Source: Casuarina equisetifolia (lineage: Eukaryota > Streptophyta > Magnoliopsida > Fagales > Casuarinaceae). From it: 64,000 bases of DNA. The notes under the pieces are model-generated. The model was given only the letters and a program-made list of their open reading frames with translations. It was not told where the DNA came from and did no database searches. The DNA lies in contig CM052358.1 in NCBI GenBank assembly GCA_028551475.1, forward strand, positions 11,515,938 to 11,579,937, in the 5' to 3' direction. The first letter of the stretch is position 1. The number at the start of each line of letters is the position of its first letter. Shown piece after piece: positions 1 to 14,000 of the stretch. Position numbers and translations under genes: made by a program.

Positions 1-1
1 C

Positions 2-3000
2 TATATTAGTGAGGAGGACAAGCCTTTGTTTGTTGATGCATGGGGAGTTGAGTTCTGGAAATGTTATTCAGGTGGAAAGGATATTCTAGAGACAAGTGGA
101 GCTAGTTCTACCGTAGAGCAAATTGCTTGGATGGTTTCCACTGCTGCTGATAACATTGCAAGAAAGGAGAAGGAAGGTCTGACTTTTAGCAGTCCCTATC
201 TTTTATTCCTTGTACCATCCCAGGAGAAAGCTGCCAAGGTTTACAGACATTTTCCCTTAATATTCTCAATAATAATTGTCTTTATTTTTTCTCTCCTACC
301 ATCCAGATGATTTTTTTGGTTTGAACCATTGTTTCTTTCTTTACTCAGTACCTTAATTTGGGGTTCTTTCGAAATTCATGGGCATACAGACTATAATCGA
401 TGATTTTATGAAGGATTCCTCCTTTCTCTCTTGTTTCCTTCCATGATATTTATATGCCTGTAGAAGAATCTTAAGGATCCCTAAACACCAAATACACAGT
501 GGTCCTATCTCATTTTTGCACGGCATAAGAAATGCCTGTGTTGTGATTTCTTTCATACTTGCATTAAGGAAACAGTTATGATTTTCTTGTTGAATATGTT
601 TATGGAGTAGCTAGTAGTTAATTTTGTTAATAACATTTCTTCTACAATATTCACAGGTTCGCTCAATCTGCAAGCCTTTAAAGGCCTTGGGAATACATAC
701 TGTGAGTATACATCCCAGTGCTTCATTGGATCACCAGATTCAGGGGTAAGTTCAAAATCTACATACTTGTTTTTATATCATAGAATGGTTGTGCATGTGA
801 TTAAATGGAGCATATGCTTCCTCAAAGATCTTGTGTACCATGTTAATCAATAACCTGTTGCATGTCTGAAAAACCCCAACGAGAGAACTTCACACTTCTT
901 TTTATGAAGCCTAAATTGGATGTAATTGCTCATTTATGCATCTTTGTGTCAAGCTGTCAATTGAAAGCTATAGTTACTCATGCTATCTGCTATTACTGTA
1001 TTACTTTTTGGGGAATTAGCTGCTAGTTTTATCTTTGTTCTCGTTAGAGCTTATTTTGTATTTGACAGATTAAAAAGCTGTGAGCCTGAGTTTCTTGTGT
1101 CTACCCCTGAGAGGCTACTGGAACTCTGTGCGATCAAGGCCATTGATATATCCGGGGTCTCCTTGCTGGTACTTTCTTATTGTGTATACCAAGTGCACAC
1201 CTAAATACTTTTCCTTATCATCTCTCACCTGTTTCGTATCTTTTTCTGTTGTTGACTTTTGTTATTTCCTGGCCCTAGATAAGGCTGAGTGGCTTAAAAA
1301 ATTCCATGTAGCTTATATCTTCCGTTAAATGTGGTTAAGGCTTCTATGAGTTGAGTTGTTTGTTTTCCCTAATAGAGATAAAAGTTTCCTCTAGCCCTCT
1401 GCTTGATTCTTCCTTTTCGTACCTTTATCTTTTTCAACAAGATAAATGTTTGTTTATTGTGAAACTTCTTTTGCTTCATTTAACCATTTTCCATGACATA
1501 ATGTTTGGAATACTAAAGGAAGAACATTTACTAGACAGAGTGGTTTACCTCTTTCTGAGTAAGTCCCCCTTTTGTTCAAAAATCAAAATCTGCGCTCCAT
1601 TTGTTTGCTGGTCTAGTTATTTGGTCTTTGACTCTTTCTGGTCATTAGAATGTGGGTGTATTTGTCGTAATGGTAGTCCATTCTTTGTCATTCAGTTTCT
1701 TAGATCATTGATGTGTTATCCCACGTAGTGCCTGTTTCCTGTATTAGCAGCTTGTTACTTGTCTGACAAGAACATATAGTTTGGAATTAGTTTTTTCATA
1801 TCAGCATGTTCTTCTATAACATCTAAAAGGCTCTATGATACTGCTTATGGGAAATGTGTTTTGAATGGATGGGCCTGTAAGTATTAACTAGTTTTGCTCG
1901 TGAGACCTGCATGGTGCAGATACTCTCAACGAGCTATTTGGATTACTGTTGGCGACCTTTATTTGTCAGTAGCCCTATGATATTTGTCCCGTAATTCATG
2001 TTAATACTCAACGCAATGCTTATTGATGCTTATCCAAAATTTGAACGTATAGTCTTTTTAGTTTGGGAATTTCATCTTTGTTTCTTGATGCTTCTGGGCA
2101 CATATTGAAGGCCTCAAATTTTAGCATTCAAGTCCTAGACTCCTTTGGGTGAGCGTAAGATTCCTTTGGTGCTGGCGAGTGTAGTTGCATGGCTAAAGTT
2201 CGGTACAGTGTGAATATGGTATTTAGTAGAATTTGGTAATGCAGTGATACAGTTTCTAATGGGAGTTTGTCAGTGCGTGTGTGCTGATGATGTTGTGGTA
2301 TCCACACCCGTGTCCATATTTCTGGTTTGTACTTCATCTGCGAGCACAATATTCTCTTTTTTCTTCGCTTACTGGGATCCATGGCCTTGAGTGGTTGCTA
2401 TATCAAGTATCATTTTGGTTAAATTGTTGGCACTGTAGCATCTGTGAATATAATACAAGTCCTTAATTTTCATTCTTTGTCTATTTCAAGCTTGATCATA
2501 TATTTCTACTTTAACTCTCTGATACTTGTATAGGTTGTTGATGGACTCGGGCCTCTTTCAGATGGTGGCTATCCTGATATGATAAAGTCCATTAGGCAAT
2601 CAATACTGGGGACTCCACTTACCGTGGTTTTTGATGATTGCTTCAGTCATGCCTCTGTTCCATTGGTTCAAAACCTTCTCTCACGATCAATCTATAGAAT
2701 ATCATGTAATGATACCATTGCCAGTCTAAGTTCATGCATTACACAGTCCGTGAATGTGTGCCCCTCAGAAGAAGAAAAATTATCAAAGGTACATCCATCA
2801 ATCTGTATGTTTATGCAAACTTTCTACTTAAAGTTTAGAACTTATGTAATACAAAGTACAAGCAAGAAATTTCTAAAAGCAATCACCATTTTTTAAGGCA
2901 CTTTATTCTTTGTGTTTGATAGCTAGCATTGGGATGGCACATTTCCCCTTATTCCTGTAAACCTGTTTACTGACTGGTTTCATTATTTTCTTCATTATTA

Positions 3001-4927
3001 AAAAGAATTGCTAGTAATGGTAGGAGAGTTTCTAAAGGGCTGGAATGCAGAGAGAAGGCTACCTATCGCATAACTGCGTGATAAGTCACTATGACAGTGG
3101 TAGATATTTTTACATGAATGTGAAAATACTGAGTGAATTTGTAAATTAGTGAACAAGTATTAGACTTGCCCCTTTAAATGAGGAATGCTATCTATGGTTC
3201 TATTCAGAACTGAGACATCTTGCTGAAACATTTTTTAGTTTCTCAGATCAGGAGGTGTCTAGCTCGTCATAAAACTATACACTTGTTTTTCAACCATTTG
3301 CTGTGCATGATCACATGATACAGTTCATTTAAGTCCCAATAATTGAGTCTTTCTCCTCTAATTCTTTGTTTGTGTTTAGATTATAAATTTTCCCTCATTT
3401 TCTTATCAGTGCCAATGAGTGCAATTTGGTGATGCTTGTCCTTCTTGGAGTTTGACTTTTAATTGCTAATTGATCCCGTTTCATTTTTTTTTAGGTTAAT
3501 AGAACAATATAGGATTTGAACGCATCTGTTAAAGAGAGTAACATTACATTTTTTTTTCCCTGTTTGAACATAATTTGAGATTATATTATGAGCAGAAAGT
3601 GTGATGCTAATTTTAATAGACCCGTGTCTTCCAGTAGAACTCTTGGATCTGTGAATTGTTAAGCTGTTCTTTTCAATTGCATCACATGTTCCAAGTTTAG
3701 AATTTGTTCCTAAATCCATTTCCAGATTTTGTGAGTAGATGTATGTTCTGCGAGGCATTGTTTTTGAACTATCATTTTGTTACAGTTGGTGATTTTTGCA
3801 GTGCATTCGGATTCTGGATCAAACTTATGAAAACCAACCCTTCTCTCAGCCGTTGAAGGTGCTCTTTATATTTCCTGAAGATAGCAACCCCCGCAACTTA
3901 GCCACTGCCCTCAAAGTCAAGGGTTATTCTATATTGACCGGCTCATCATGTGCCATTACAAGTTTTAATGACGGGTGAAAGGGGGAATTTTCTGTTCATA
4001 TCTATGTTGAAAATCCATCTAACCTGTTTGAGTCCAAAATTTTATTGTTAGTGCTTATGGAAATTAGATTGCTTCCCGTAATTTTCTCCTTTTTAACTAA
4101 TGGCTTTTTGGTAACAGGTAGGAAATCATTGTGAATTTGGAGTGAAAACAAAAAAAAGTAAATTACTTATTCACCACAGCAACCCCCAAAAAGAGGGTAA
4201 AATTTGTATATAGTTATGTGGTCGCACCGATCTTAGAAGTGGAGCAAAAGGTTTAGATTCAATTCACACTAGGAAAAGGGACTAGTTTAGAGTCTTGAAC
4301 GGTGCCATTTAAAAATATTGTTTCTTCATTCTTTTGAAAGGTTTTCAGATGTTGTAGTTTTAGGCCTTATATTATATCTAGGTTGGGGATGTATCATGGA
4401 AGTCTCTGCTTCGCCCAGATCCCCTGCTTCCAAATCTACCATAACTGGGTTAAAACATTCTGTGTTGAGACAAACCTTCGTAGTTATGAAATAAAAGTTT
4501 ACCAACTGCTATTTATGAAGGATTATTAAATAGCTAATGCAAAGTTTCTTTGTCTCGTTTCTGCTAAACAGATGTGTGATGCTTACTACCGTTCTGTGAA
4601 CATAACCCCTAATGTTTATCTCCTCTTGATTTTGACAGCAAAATGAAACCTGCAGTCTCCATGATCGTTGTTGGCGAGATAAATACCATTGATTTAGGGG
4701 AGTATGAGACAGTAATAATACCAAGCTTCTCACTTCCAATTGACAGTTATGTGCACATTCTCACAAGGATGGCCCGCCATACCATCAATGGTGTGTTGCA
4801 CAGCTTTTTAACTAAAGAAAATGCTGAGCTTGCTGGAGGATTGGCTGAAATACTAGAACAATGTGGTCAGGCAGTGCCTGAAGCTTTAAGAAACTTGTCT
4901 CTGACTGCATCCATGTGCGAACAATGA
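2..4927 (+). CDS. DEAD-box helicase-like protein, degenerate (3' part of gene, 5' end outside window)
   Basis: Six exons can be joined in one frame: 2-238, 657-745, 1069-1168, 2534-2788, 3802-3974, 4639-4927. All introns are GT-AG, the stop is TGA at 4925-4927, and about 380 residues are visible. The layout is that of the two RecA-like lobes of a DEAD-box RNA helicase. YLLFLVPSQEKAAKV resembles motif Ia, STPERLLEL matches the TPxRLLEL of motif Ib, and YVHILTRMARHTINGVLHSF sits where YxHRxGRTGR (motif VI) is expected. The key residues are gone: VVDGLGPL stands in place of VDEAD, and the motif VI arginines are not conserved. The fold is therefore probably kept while ATPase activity is lost, suggesting a scaffold or RNA-binding role. 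The P-loop region would be upstream of the window. I do not recognise a named orthologue. Frame and splice joins are secure; the exact function is not. Confidence 0.82.
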
Positions 4928-7900
4928 ACTTGGATGCGCCTTCATCATTATTTAATTCTTTCTGGCTTCTGCGTCTTCCTTACTACAAGCAGAATTTTGT
5001 TGAAATCGAATGATCATTTTACTTTCCTAATATGTAATTTTGAAATTTATGCTTTTAGTTTTTTATGTTTCTGTCCATCAGCTTCTGCAACTGCTGATGG
5101 GAGGAAATTAGTAAATGAGAATTTCAGGCAGAGGTCAATTTTGATCTTAATGGAGGACACAGGAACTGGAGCCTCAAATATTGCCATTATCAGAAAGAAT
5201 GGAAGAGCTTTCCCTTTGTATGTTTGGTGAAACACGGTATGTAATTGTTTATAACCAAGGACAATTATTTAGAAACATGCTGTTTGTCGGATATTTTTTT
5301 TCTTCTATATTTTTAATTTTATTTGTTACCTTACAAACGATGGAAATCATGCAAATTTTTAGCTGTAACTTCACGATTCCTTATTGTTTAAAACAAATAA
5401 CAAATTTCTTTAGGAAAACACTTTGTAAATTATCCCTCAATGCTAAGATATAAAGAAATCAAGGTTGCTTGAGTTATTTAACTTATTTTAGATGCCGAAA
5501 CGTGTTGTTACCTATTAGAAATATTGATTTTTTTTTTTCCAAAAAAAGATTAGCTAGTCTGGGATGGGCGTCTTTTGCATGGAGGTGTCAAGTTGATTGA
5601 TGGCTTCAAAGTGGAGGATGTTTGTTGACCCCCAAGCTGGTCGGCAATGGCTGTCGAGCTGCTGTAGACTTTTTTTTTTTTTTTTTTTGTTTTATTTTAG
5701 TTTTCTCTACAAATATATTTCGATTATCTTAGTTTAAAAAAATATTCTACGGAACTTTGTCAACTGAGTTTTATTTGTTGATTTTTACAGATAAAAATTT
5801 TCCAGATGTGATTTTAACAAATTAGTTTGTTATAAAAAGAGTCATTATCTTTGCTGACATCTTAATTATCAACAAAATTAATGGAGGGTTTTTGAAATCC
5901 TATTTTACTCAAATAAAGCTGCGAACTCAGCAAGAAGATGGGAAGAGAACTTAGCAAAATTTGACTATCTAATTAATCATATCTAAACGAAAATTGAAAT
6001 AAGGTGCAACAACTTGATATGGCCTCACAATGGTTTACTGCAACTTAATTATATTTATTATACTAAGTTGCGTCCTCAAGGCAGGTCAAGAGGGTATATA
6101 TTATAACTTCATTTTCGGAATATGATTTAGGGACTTCTTAACTTGTTCAATCAGTAGAGTCATCATCATTATCAAATTTTAAAACTAAAGAATGACATCA
6201 CAAGTATCCCGGTCTCCCCCAGCGTGAGATTGTTTATATATAAGATTACCTCTAGTCCAAATGGCGGGGCTTCGCGACCTATGGGCAGCCATAAATCGTT
6301 GAGATGTTAAATCAAATATCTAGGCCTGCTTTAAATCATGTAATTTAGTTTAGCTCTATTTTTTTTTGGTAGGTAGACATATATTAAAGTTAATAACGTA
6401 TGACATAGAAGTTGTCGGCTGTCTAAGACATTATTGTTGCTTCTTCCTCGACTCAACCTTTGTCGGTGGTGATTCAAGTTTCCATATCATAACTACGTCA
6501 AATAATCTTTTAGTTTCATTCCTTTTCAACAATTCCTTCCTTTTTTTTTTTTTTTTTACAATGGTTGGGGCACTTGATTCGGAAACACTCCTTGAGAATT
6601 CAACCAAAAGAAAGAGTCACCTTCAATATTAAAAGTACTCACCATGCAGTTGACTTCATATTCACTGTGATATCCAAATAACAATTGCTTAGGCCAATAA
6701 TCGTGCAACGTATACATAGGTCACCTTCCCCAAATGATAGGGGTGTGTGACGTTGGACTTGAATCTTGACAATACAGCATTGATGCATAATGATTGAGTT
6801 TGATTTTTACTCATTTGTCTCAATCAACAAAGAAACGATCGTCAATAGAATTGCTTCTGCCAGTGGAAGTCCTCGTGATTTTCTGCAGAGACAACCGACA
6901 CGCACTTGCTCTCTCTCTCTTTTCCATTCTTGTACCTAGTGACCTACTAACGAAAGCAATGTCGAGAACAGCGAATGACGTAGGAGCACAAGGTCTGGCC
7001 GAATACAATCATTCTTCCAGTGCATTGAGGGGGTTTGAAAAGTGACCAGGACGTTGTCTGGCTATTCAAAAACATAGTTAATGAATTTCAGAAGCATTAT
7101 TATTTCATACAAGTTAGTACACAGTGAGAATACAATAGCAAAGACTGAAGAATGGTTTAATTAACATGGGTGCTTAAATGTTGATTCGCTTTTGGTGCAT
7201 GAATTTGTAAGAGAAGCCAGGGCACTTGCATTTTGACTGTGTTTTCTTTCTTTCTATGGAATTATTCATAGAAATCATTTGTTGGGTAATCAATGGCCGT
7301 GCCTCAGATCGTAATCATTGAAAAACGATGCGCCACCAGCCATGGCCTCAAAGTGTGGTAAAGTAAGGATACTTTTAATGGCGATGCTTGTGGAGGTTTT
7401 ATCTGTCACACATGATGCCTCTGTTACTTCTCCTTCTTGTGTTGCCAAGGTCTGACCCAGACATCCCACCACACTTCCATCTAATACCCTCTTGTTTTTC
7501 ATCTTCAAACTCCCCAGTTTTGACCAAAAAAACTAGTTTCTTTTCTACATTGGGCCATTCTAGTGACCCCACGGTCACAGCAACAAGCAGCACCATCCTA
7601 AATAGTCAATGGCGTAAACCTTGTCAGCCAATGTAACAGTTCCTTCCGCCATCCAACAACGAGCTTTCGAAACTTTCGTCCGTGCCTGGTTTATTTAATA
7701 CACTTGCTTTTATGGACCTTATAAAAAATAACTATCAGAAGGTTCTCTATGCTTTCTTCTCTATTATATTATGACTTGTGGTACGTGTGTGAAGGCTGCT
7801 GCCGCTGCTTCTTCTCTAGCTTTTCTGTCGCGTGTGGACGTTCATATTCTGTCTTTGCTAAACCAAATTATGGCTTCAAAGCTACCATTCTTCTATGATT

Positions 7901-10530
7901 AACTTTTTAATTCTTATAGGTACAACTGAAGCAAGTGTCATAAACAATTATTACCCTTTTTTTTTATTTCTCTTGCTTATCATTTGTTCATATTATATCT
8001 AACAAACCTTGTTATTGATGAACCCACCTGGACCCCCATTCTGGTGGTCCTTTTTCTCTCCTTCAGCTCGGATCCAGAACCATCATGTGAAAATTGGTTT
8101 TTGTAATGACTGGAAATGTCAAATTAATCAATTGATACTCTCTTGCCTATCATCGACGGCCTAATAACATGTGAAACATTTGGGCTAATAATTTCTTTGT
8201 TATTTTGCATGCTTCCATGAAAGCAATGTGCGATTCTTGTTATCATGTTCCTAAGGAGGTTTCCTTGCATGTGAATAAAAGATATTCGCCCCCCTACCCT
8301 TCTAATTGGCTGTTGTTGGGTTGTCAGATTTTGTGATTTGCCGTTAACGTGAAAGAGTTAACAAGTCGAAGGTACAAAAATGGACTGCATTAACAGCATT
8401 ACCGGAGCTAATGGTGATGTGAGAACGAATCATAATTACATCCTTAAATGGCTTTCTTCTTGAAAGCGAGTTTGTATCACAAACGTAAGTATGTCTTTGA
8501 ATATTGAGGAGACATCTAAACGCACTCCAAGACAAAGAAGCCCCTTGACTTTATGATCTGATGCTCCAATTACTTACTGACATCAAAATCTACAAGTAGT
8601 TGAGATGCTTCCGGGAGTTTGAAAAGGGTTAGTTCTTCAGTATCTTCTTAATTCAGTCCTTTTGCCGACTAAACCATAGGAAAATGCCTTCCCAACTACC
8701 AAATCCCTTACGCATATCTGTCCCTCTCAAGCCGAGCAATGAAGGAGAATCATGAGATGAATTCTCTAAGATGTAAAAAAGGACTTTTCTGCACCTTAAT
8801 TTTCTTTCTCAGTTCTTATTCTACTTCCCTTTTTTTTTTTTTTTTTTTTTTTATGTGCATCGCGTTGAAATGAAATAGTTGTCTGGTTTAACGAACGTAT
8901 TCGAGAGACTTATCTTAAAGATTCAATACACAAATGGGTTGGTACACGTTTTCAATGGGATTAATTATACATAGAGATAAACATTTATTAAAAAGTATCG
9001 AAGTCTTTTGAACATCTACGTTTTGCTTCACAGAGTTTTATCAGACTCGTTTCTAGATAGGTTAAGACTGGTAAAAGCTTGAAAATATCGCTAGTTTATA
9101 TGCATTTACACCACGAATTCAGCGTACTCACCAACTACCAGGTTTTTTGTTCTGAACTGAGGCAGTCGGGTCTTGTCATCTTCCTAAGAAGCCAGCGAGA
9201 GGCCGCCTAGTTGGAATTCATGAGAAGAAACTTAAGAAACTGTCGGTTCTCCCCTTGTTGATTTCTGAATCATTCTCAATTTTGTTTCCCAACCACTCCG
9301 GACTCCACCATCTTTTCCTCGCCAAAAAAGGATTAGTTGTTAGAAAGCAAGTAATATGCAGATATTTGAAAAGAAAGAGATAACCCAGGTAACTTGAAGA
9401 TATGATATTTTTTGGAGTATGAAACCTACGCCTGCCTTTCTGGAAGAAAGAAACATTGGAACTGTAAAAAGAATAATCCAAGATTCTTGTCAAAGTGGGA
9501 ACTCCATTTTGGGTTTGGCGCAGGCCATGGGAGAGTAGAGACTTCCATAATATTATCTTCCACCGACACTCTTGAACAGTAAGCCTCTGCACAGCTTTAA
9601 ATCATCTGCACTTGTGCGCATGCTTGTTCGGGATTTCACACTTGCAATAACAATGTTCAACAATGAACATCAAGATGTTGGAAAGATAAACATTAGAAGT
9701 CAGTTCTAATAGTTACTAATTGTCTCTTTGAGAATGTCTAGACAAGGCCTTGTGTTCGTATAACTAGAGTCTGTGTGAGAGCTTTCTATTGATGGTAATA
9801 AATGGAACCTTTCAGCAGGAAACTCGTAACATTAGCGAGGAATTTAAGATTTGTTGTGTTTGAATTATAATCTTTTTCGAAGTCCACTCCTATTCCATCA
9901 GAGTAGTCAGACATGCCTTAGATACACTGGTGGCTTTAAATGATTACTAGTTTCTTCAGCCAATCAATCCTCCCTCACCCCCGACCCCCCTCAGAATCTG
10001 TAAAAACAGTTGGAGGTTTTTATAAATGGTTGCCGTAAAAGAAATCTCAGTGCAGTTTGACCGCAGGTTACGTTCATAGAACCCCACAATCATCTCACTT
10101 TCAAAAACTGACGCAAAATTATGCTTCTTTTATAGGGTTTTGTTAGAGATGTATTACGTCCATAAAATCCAATAACCTTAACATCTTAAAAAGAGAATTT
10201 AAACACGATTCTTAGGTTTGGTTAAGCTCAATTTTGTTTTTATTTTTATTTTTATTTTTTTGGCTTGAAAGGTTAGTCTTTGTTTAAGGGAGTACTTGTC
10301 CAAAAATTCAACAACCCCCCAATGGACTTAAAAATAAGCTATTGCCAGCCTTTCAACTTGTAAAAGACTGAAAGTGATAGCTAAACTAGCTTCGGCATTA
10401 TTGTGTAATTGTACAAACCTCTCGTCTGTTCTCGTTTAGGGGATATGATGTAAAAGACGCGTGAAGCTTACAAAAATTGCCGGTTTGAGATCAAAACTGA
10501 GCCTTTTGACCAAGCTTGCTTTTCATTCTC
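4928..10530. other. Intergenic DNA, no gene recognised
   Basis: About 5.6 kb of AT-rich DNA between the helicase-like gene and CSLA. The first few hundred bases should contain the 3' UTR of the helicase-like gene. Several long poly-T tracts occur, near 5669, 6541 and 8829. Open frames here are short, lack splice-linked partners, and match no family I know, including the 124-residue minus frame at 9218-9592. Confidence 0.6.
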
Positions 10531-10532
10531 TT

Positions 10533-10539
10533 TATATAT
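10533..10539 (+). promoter_or_regulatory. Candidate TATA box of the CSLA gene
   Basis: TATATAT lies in a pyrimidine-rich context 554 bp before the CSLA start codon. This would give a 5' leader of roughly 500 nt, or one with a leader intron. It is the best TATA match upstream, but transcript evidence is absent. Confidence 0.35.
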
Positions 10540-11092
10540 TTGTCTAGAAACCTTCATCTTCCGCATTGGGTCTCTCTCTTGGGAATAGCAGGCATAGAGG
10601 AGAGACACCCAGATAGTAGAAATTAAGCAATTCCCTATAAGTTCAACCTAAACCTGCTTCTAACCTTCTGTCCTACTCTCCTCCCCGCTAAAGAGAAAAA
10701 GGGACGTCTTTCGTGTCGCATTGTTTTTCTTTGTAGTGACTACTGCGCACCTTGCTTCGAGGTCTTTCTGGGTGATGTTCTGAGGATATACTGAACCGGA
10801 TACAGCTTATCTCCTTGGTGATCATGAACCTCGTGGGTCTGCTTCCACAGTAGGAATGCTATGATCAAGTCCACTGACTGTCCAGCTAGCATCCCCATCT
10901 TCTTGGCGTAATTCAGAAGCAAAAATCACTGTAGTTCACAAAAAGATAGCAAAAGTTGGCTCTTAGGAAGCAAACATTCGTGTTCCTTTCGCAAAGGTAT
11001 ACAGACCTTTATAACCAAGCTCACTACATACGTATCCGCGTAACTTCAGCCTTCTTCGTCTCTCTGAATCCTCACGGAGAAAACCAACCCCA

Positions 11093-14000
11093 ATGGACAA
11101 GCTGTCAAGCACGACCATGCTCCCAGACGCGTTCCAAGGCGCCCAAGACGACATTACGGGCCAAATAGGATATATCTGGCGACAAGCCAAGGCCCCACTG
11201 ATCGTGCCGCTCTTGGAGTTGGCCGTGGCTGTGTGTTTGGCTATGTCCCTCATGCTTTTTTTTGAGCGAGTGTACATGGGTGTCGTCATAGTTCTGGTGA
11301 AGTTGTTTGGTCGGAAGCCAGAGAAGCGTTACAAATGCGAGCCTATGAGGGAGGACGTGGAGCTTGGTCATTCTGCTTACCCCATGGTTCTAGTGCAAAT
11401 CCCTATGTACAACGAAAAGGAGGTGTGTTGACTAGCATATAACGATACTCTGTATCATCGTTTACGTGATAATATCCTTGATCTTTAATGTGACCATTGT
11501 ACAACATGCAGGTGTATCAGCTGTCCATCGGAGCTGCATGTGGGCTTTCATGGCCGTCTGATCGGATAATAATTCAAGTTCTAGATGATTCAACGGACCC
11601 AACCATCAAGGTTCTGCCTTCACTTTGTCCCATTACAAGAAAAAGGCAAAAGCCAAGTTAGGCTTTTAAATAATTGCTTTGTTTAATAACTACCCCTTCA
11701 TGTTCTTTACCCTGATTGACCAATTCTTCCACGATACACACACTGAATAAACAACGACAATGGACTTTCATTAATACGCAACCTAGTTGATACTAAGATA
11801 TTGTACATTTTTTTAGTCTTCAGCAAGGTTATTCTCTTCCCTTGTTATAGCTCAATTTCTTCTTTCAAGTTACACGCAAAAAGACATTAACATAAATTTT
11901 CCAAGGGATTAGGATATTCACCAACAATAGCGATAAAATAGTAAACGAAGTCCTTAGTATCTCCCAACGTATTTGAATACCACATCTACTTGACGGTCTT
12001 TTTTGGAAAATCATTCATCTGGGTCTCGTCTTAGGTAAAATTATTGAACTCGTCGGACCAAAAACCATGTCCTTCAGAGTCCTGTACCCGAAGGAATTAG
12101 CCCTTGAAAACCCACAGAAATTGCCCAATTTAGACAATATATTTCAACTTTTTGATATGGGTTCTTCTCATTCTTGACCAAAACACAACAGGCCCTTGTG
12201 GAAGCAGAATGCCAAAAATGGGCAAGCAAAGGCATAAACATAAAGTACGAGATCAGAGGCAACAGAGTCGGGTACAAGGCAGGGGCTCTCAAAGAAGGCA
12301 TGAAGCACAGCTATGTCAAATTGTGTGATTACGTGGCAATCTTTGACGCTGACTTCCAACCGGAGCCTGATTATCTTTGGCGGGCCGTCCCATATCTTGC
12401 TCATAACCCAGAAATAGCTCTTGTTCAAGCCCGTTGGAAATTCGGTAACCCCACTTAAGCCCTTCAGTAAACATGCTTAAGCTTTGATTAGCTTTGAGTC
12501 GATGATCTTAAATGAGCCATTTACTTAACTTGATGGAAGTTGTATAGAAAAGTCAAACATGCTCTCTACTATTTGATCAACAAAATGGACAATATCAGAT
12601 ACTGATTAATTTTTTTTATTGACAAAAAAGAAAAAAAAAGTTATGTTAGTGTCGTGACGTGAAACTTTTTAAGACGCTTTAAATTTATTTTTGAGTTAAA
12701 TAAACAAGTCCTAATACAGGGTCCACAGCATGGCTTCAGAGATTCGTTTCTCATTTATAGTGGTGTTGCTTTCTGAGTTTAGGATGAACGAAAAAGAACA
12801 CTGTTAAGCATATTAATTTTGACAATCTGTGTCAAAATCTTGTCACAAATCCTGCTTTTTCTGTCCTTCATTTAAGCTTGAAGATAGCTCTTCATATAAT
12901 TCGATGGGCATTAGGCGATATTCATCGTTATTCACTTTCACTCTGTTGAAAAACTTTACAAATGAGAAAGGAGAGTAGTATTATTCATTATATTGCAATA
13001 GTTATACATAATGGGAAAGAAGTGTGATAGTAGGACGTTGTTGCAGTTAATGCTGATGAATGCTTAATGACAAGGATGCAAGAAATGTCACTGGATTACC
13101 ATTTCACAGTGGAGCAAGAAGTGGGGTCCTCAACTTACGCCTTCTTCGGTTTCAATGGTATCCCATTTTCACACAAGGATATGTCAATTTTGTTGCTTTT
13201 CTGAATAACAAGTTTCTATATTATATTCAGTCATATGACGTTGGAGAATTTGATTCAGGGACGGCTGGTGTGTGGAGAATTTCAGCCCTCAATGAGGCTG
13301 GTGGATGGAAGGACCGCACGACGGTGGAGGATATGGATTTGGCCGTCCGGGCTAGCCTTAAAGGCTGGAAATTTGTTTATCTTGGTGATCTCCAGGTATT
13401 AACCACAAGCATAGAAAACAATCAATACTTATAACTTGAGAAAGTAAATTCCTTACTTCTTGTGTCCTCTAGCAGTGTATTTTTCTGTAAGCGTTCCAAT
13501 TAGTGGATCCTCTATAAAACTGAACATCAAAAGATGCTTGTTCAAGGTCTAGTATTAATCCATCTATACACATCAGTACTAATTTATGTATATCTTTCAG
13601 GTGAAAAATGAATTGCCTAGTACTTTCAAGGCCTTCCGTTATCAGCAGCACAGATGGTCCTGTGGCCCTGCTAATCTCTTCCGAAAAATGTTCATGGAGA
13701 TTTTGAGAAACAGGGTATCTTTCTTTTTACCTTCTCTTGGAATGGAAATTAGTTATGTAAAATTATTCTGATTTAGTCCTTTAGAATTTCTTTTGGGTTT
13801 ATCTACTCACTCTGTCTTACACTGCAAAATGCAGAAAGTCACACTGTGGAAGAAGTTCTATGTGATCTACAGCTTTTTCTTTGTTCGTAAGATCGTGGGT
13901 CATATTGTCACATTTGGCTTTTACTGTGTTGTTATGCCGGCAACAGTCTTGATTCCTGAAGTGGAAGTGCCCAAGTGGGGTGCTGTGTACATCCCTTGTA

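Noticed and set aside
5076..5230. Possible extra coding exon after the helicase-like stop
   Set aside because: It lies behind an in-frame TGA at 4925 and no alternative splice that skips the stop is evident; treated as 3' UTR or intergenic.
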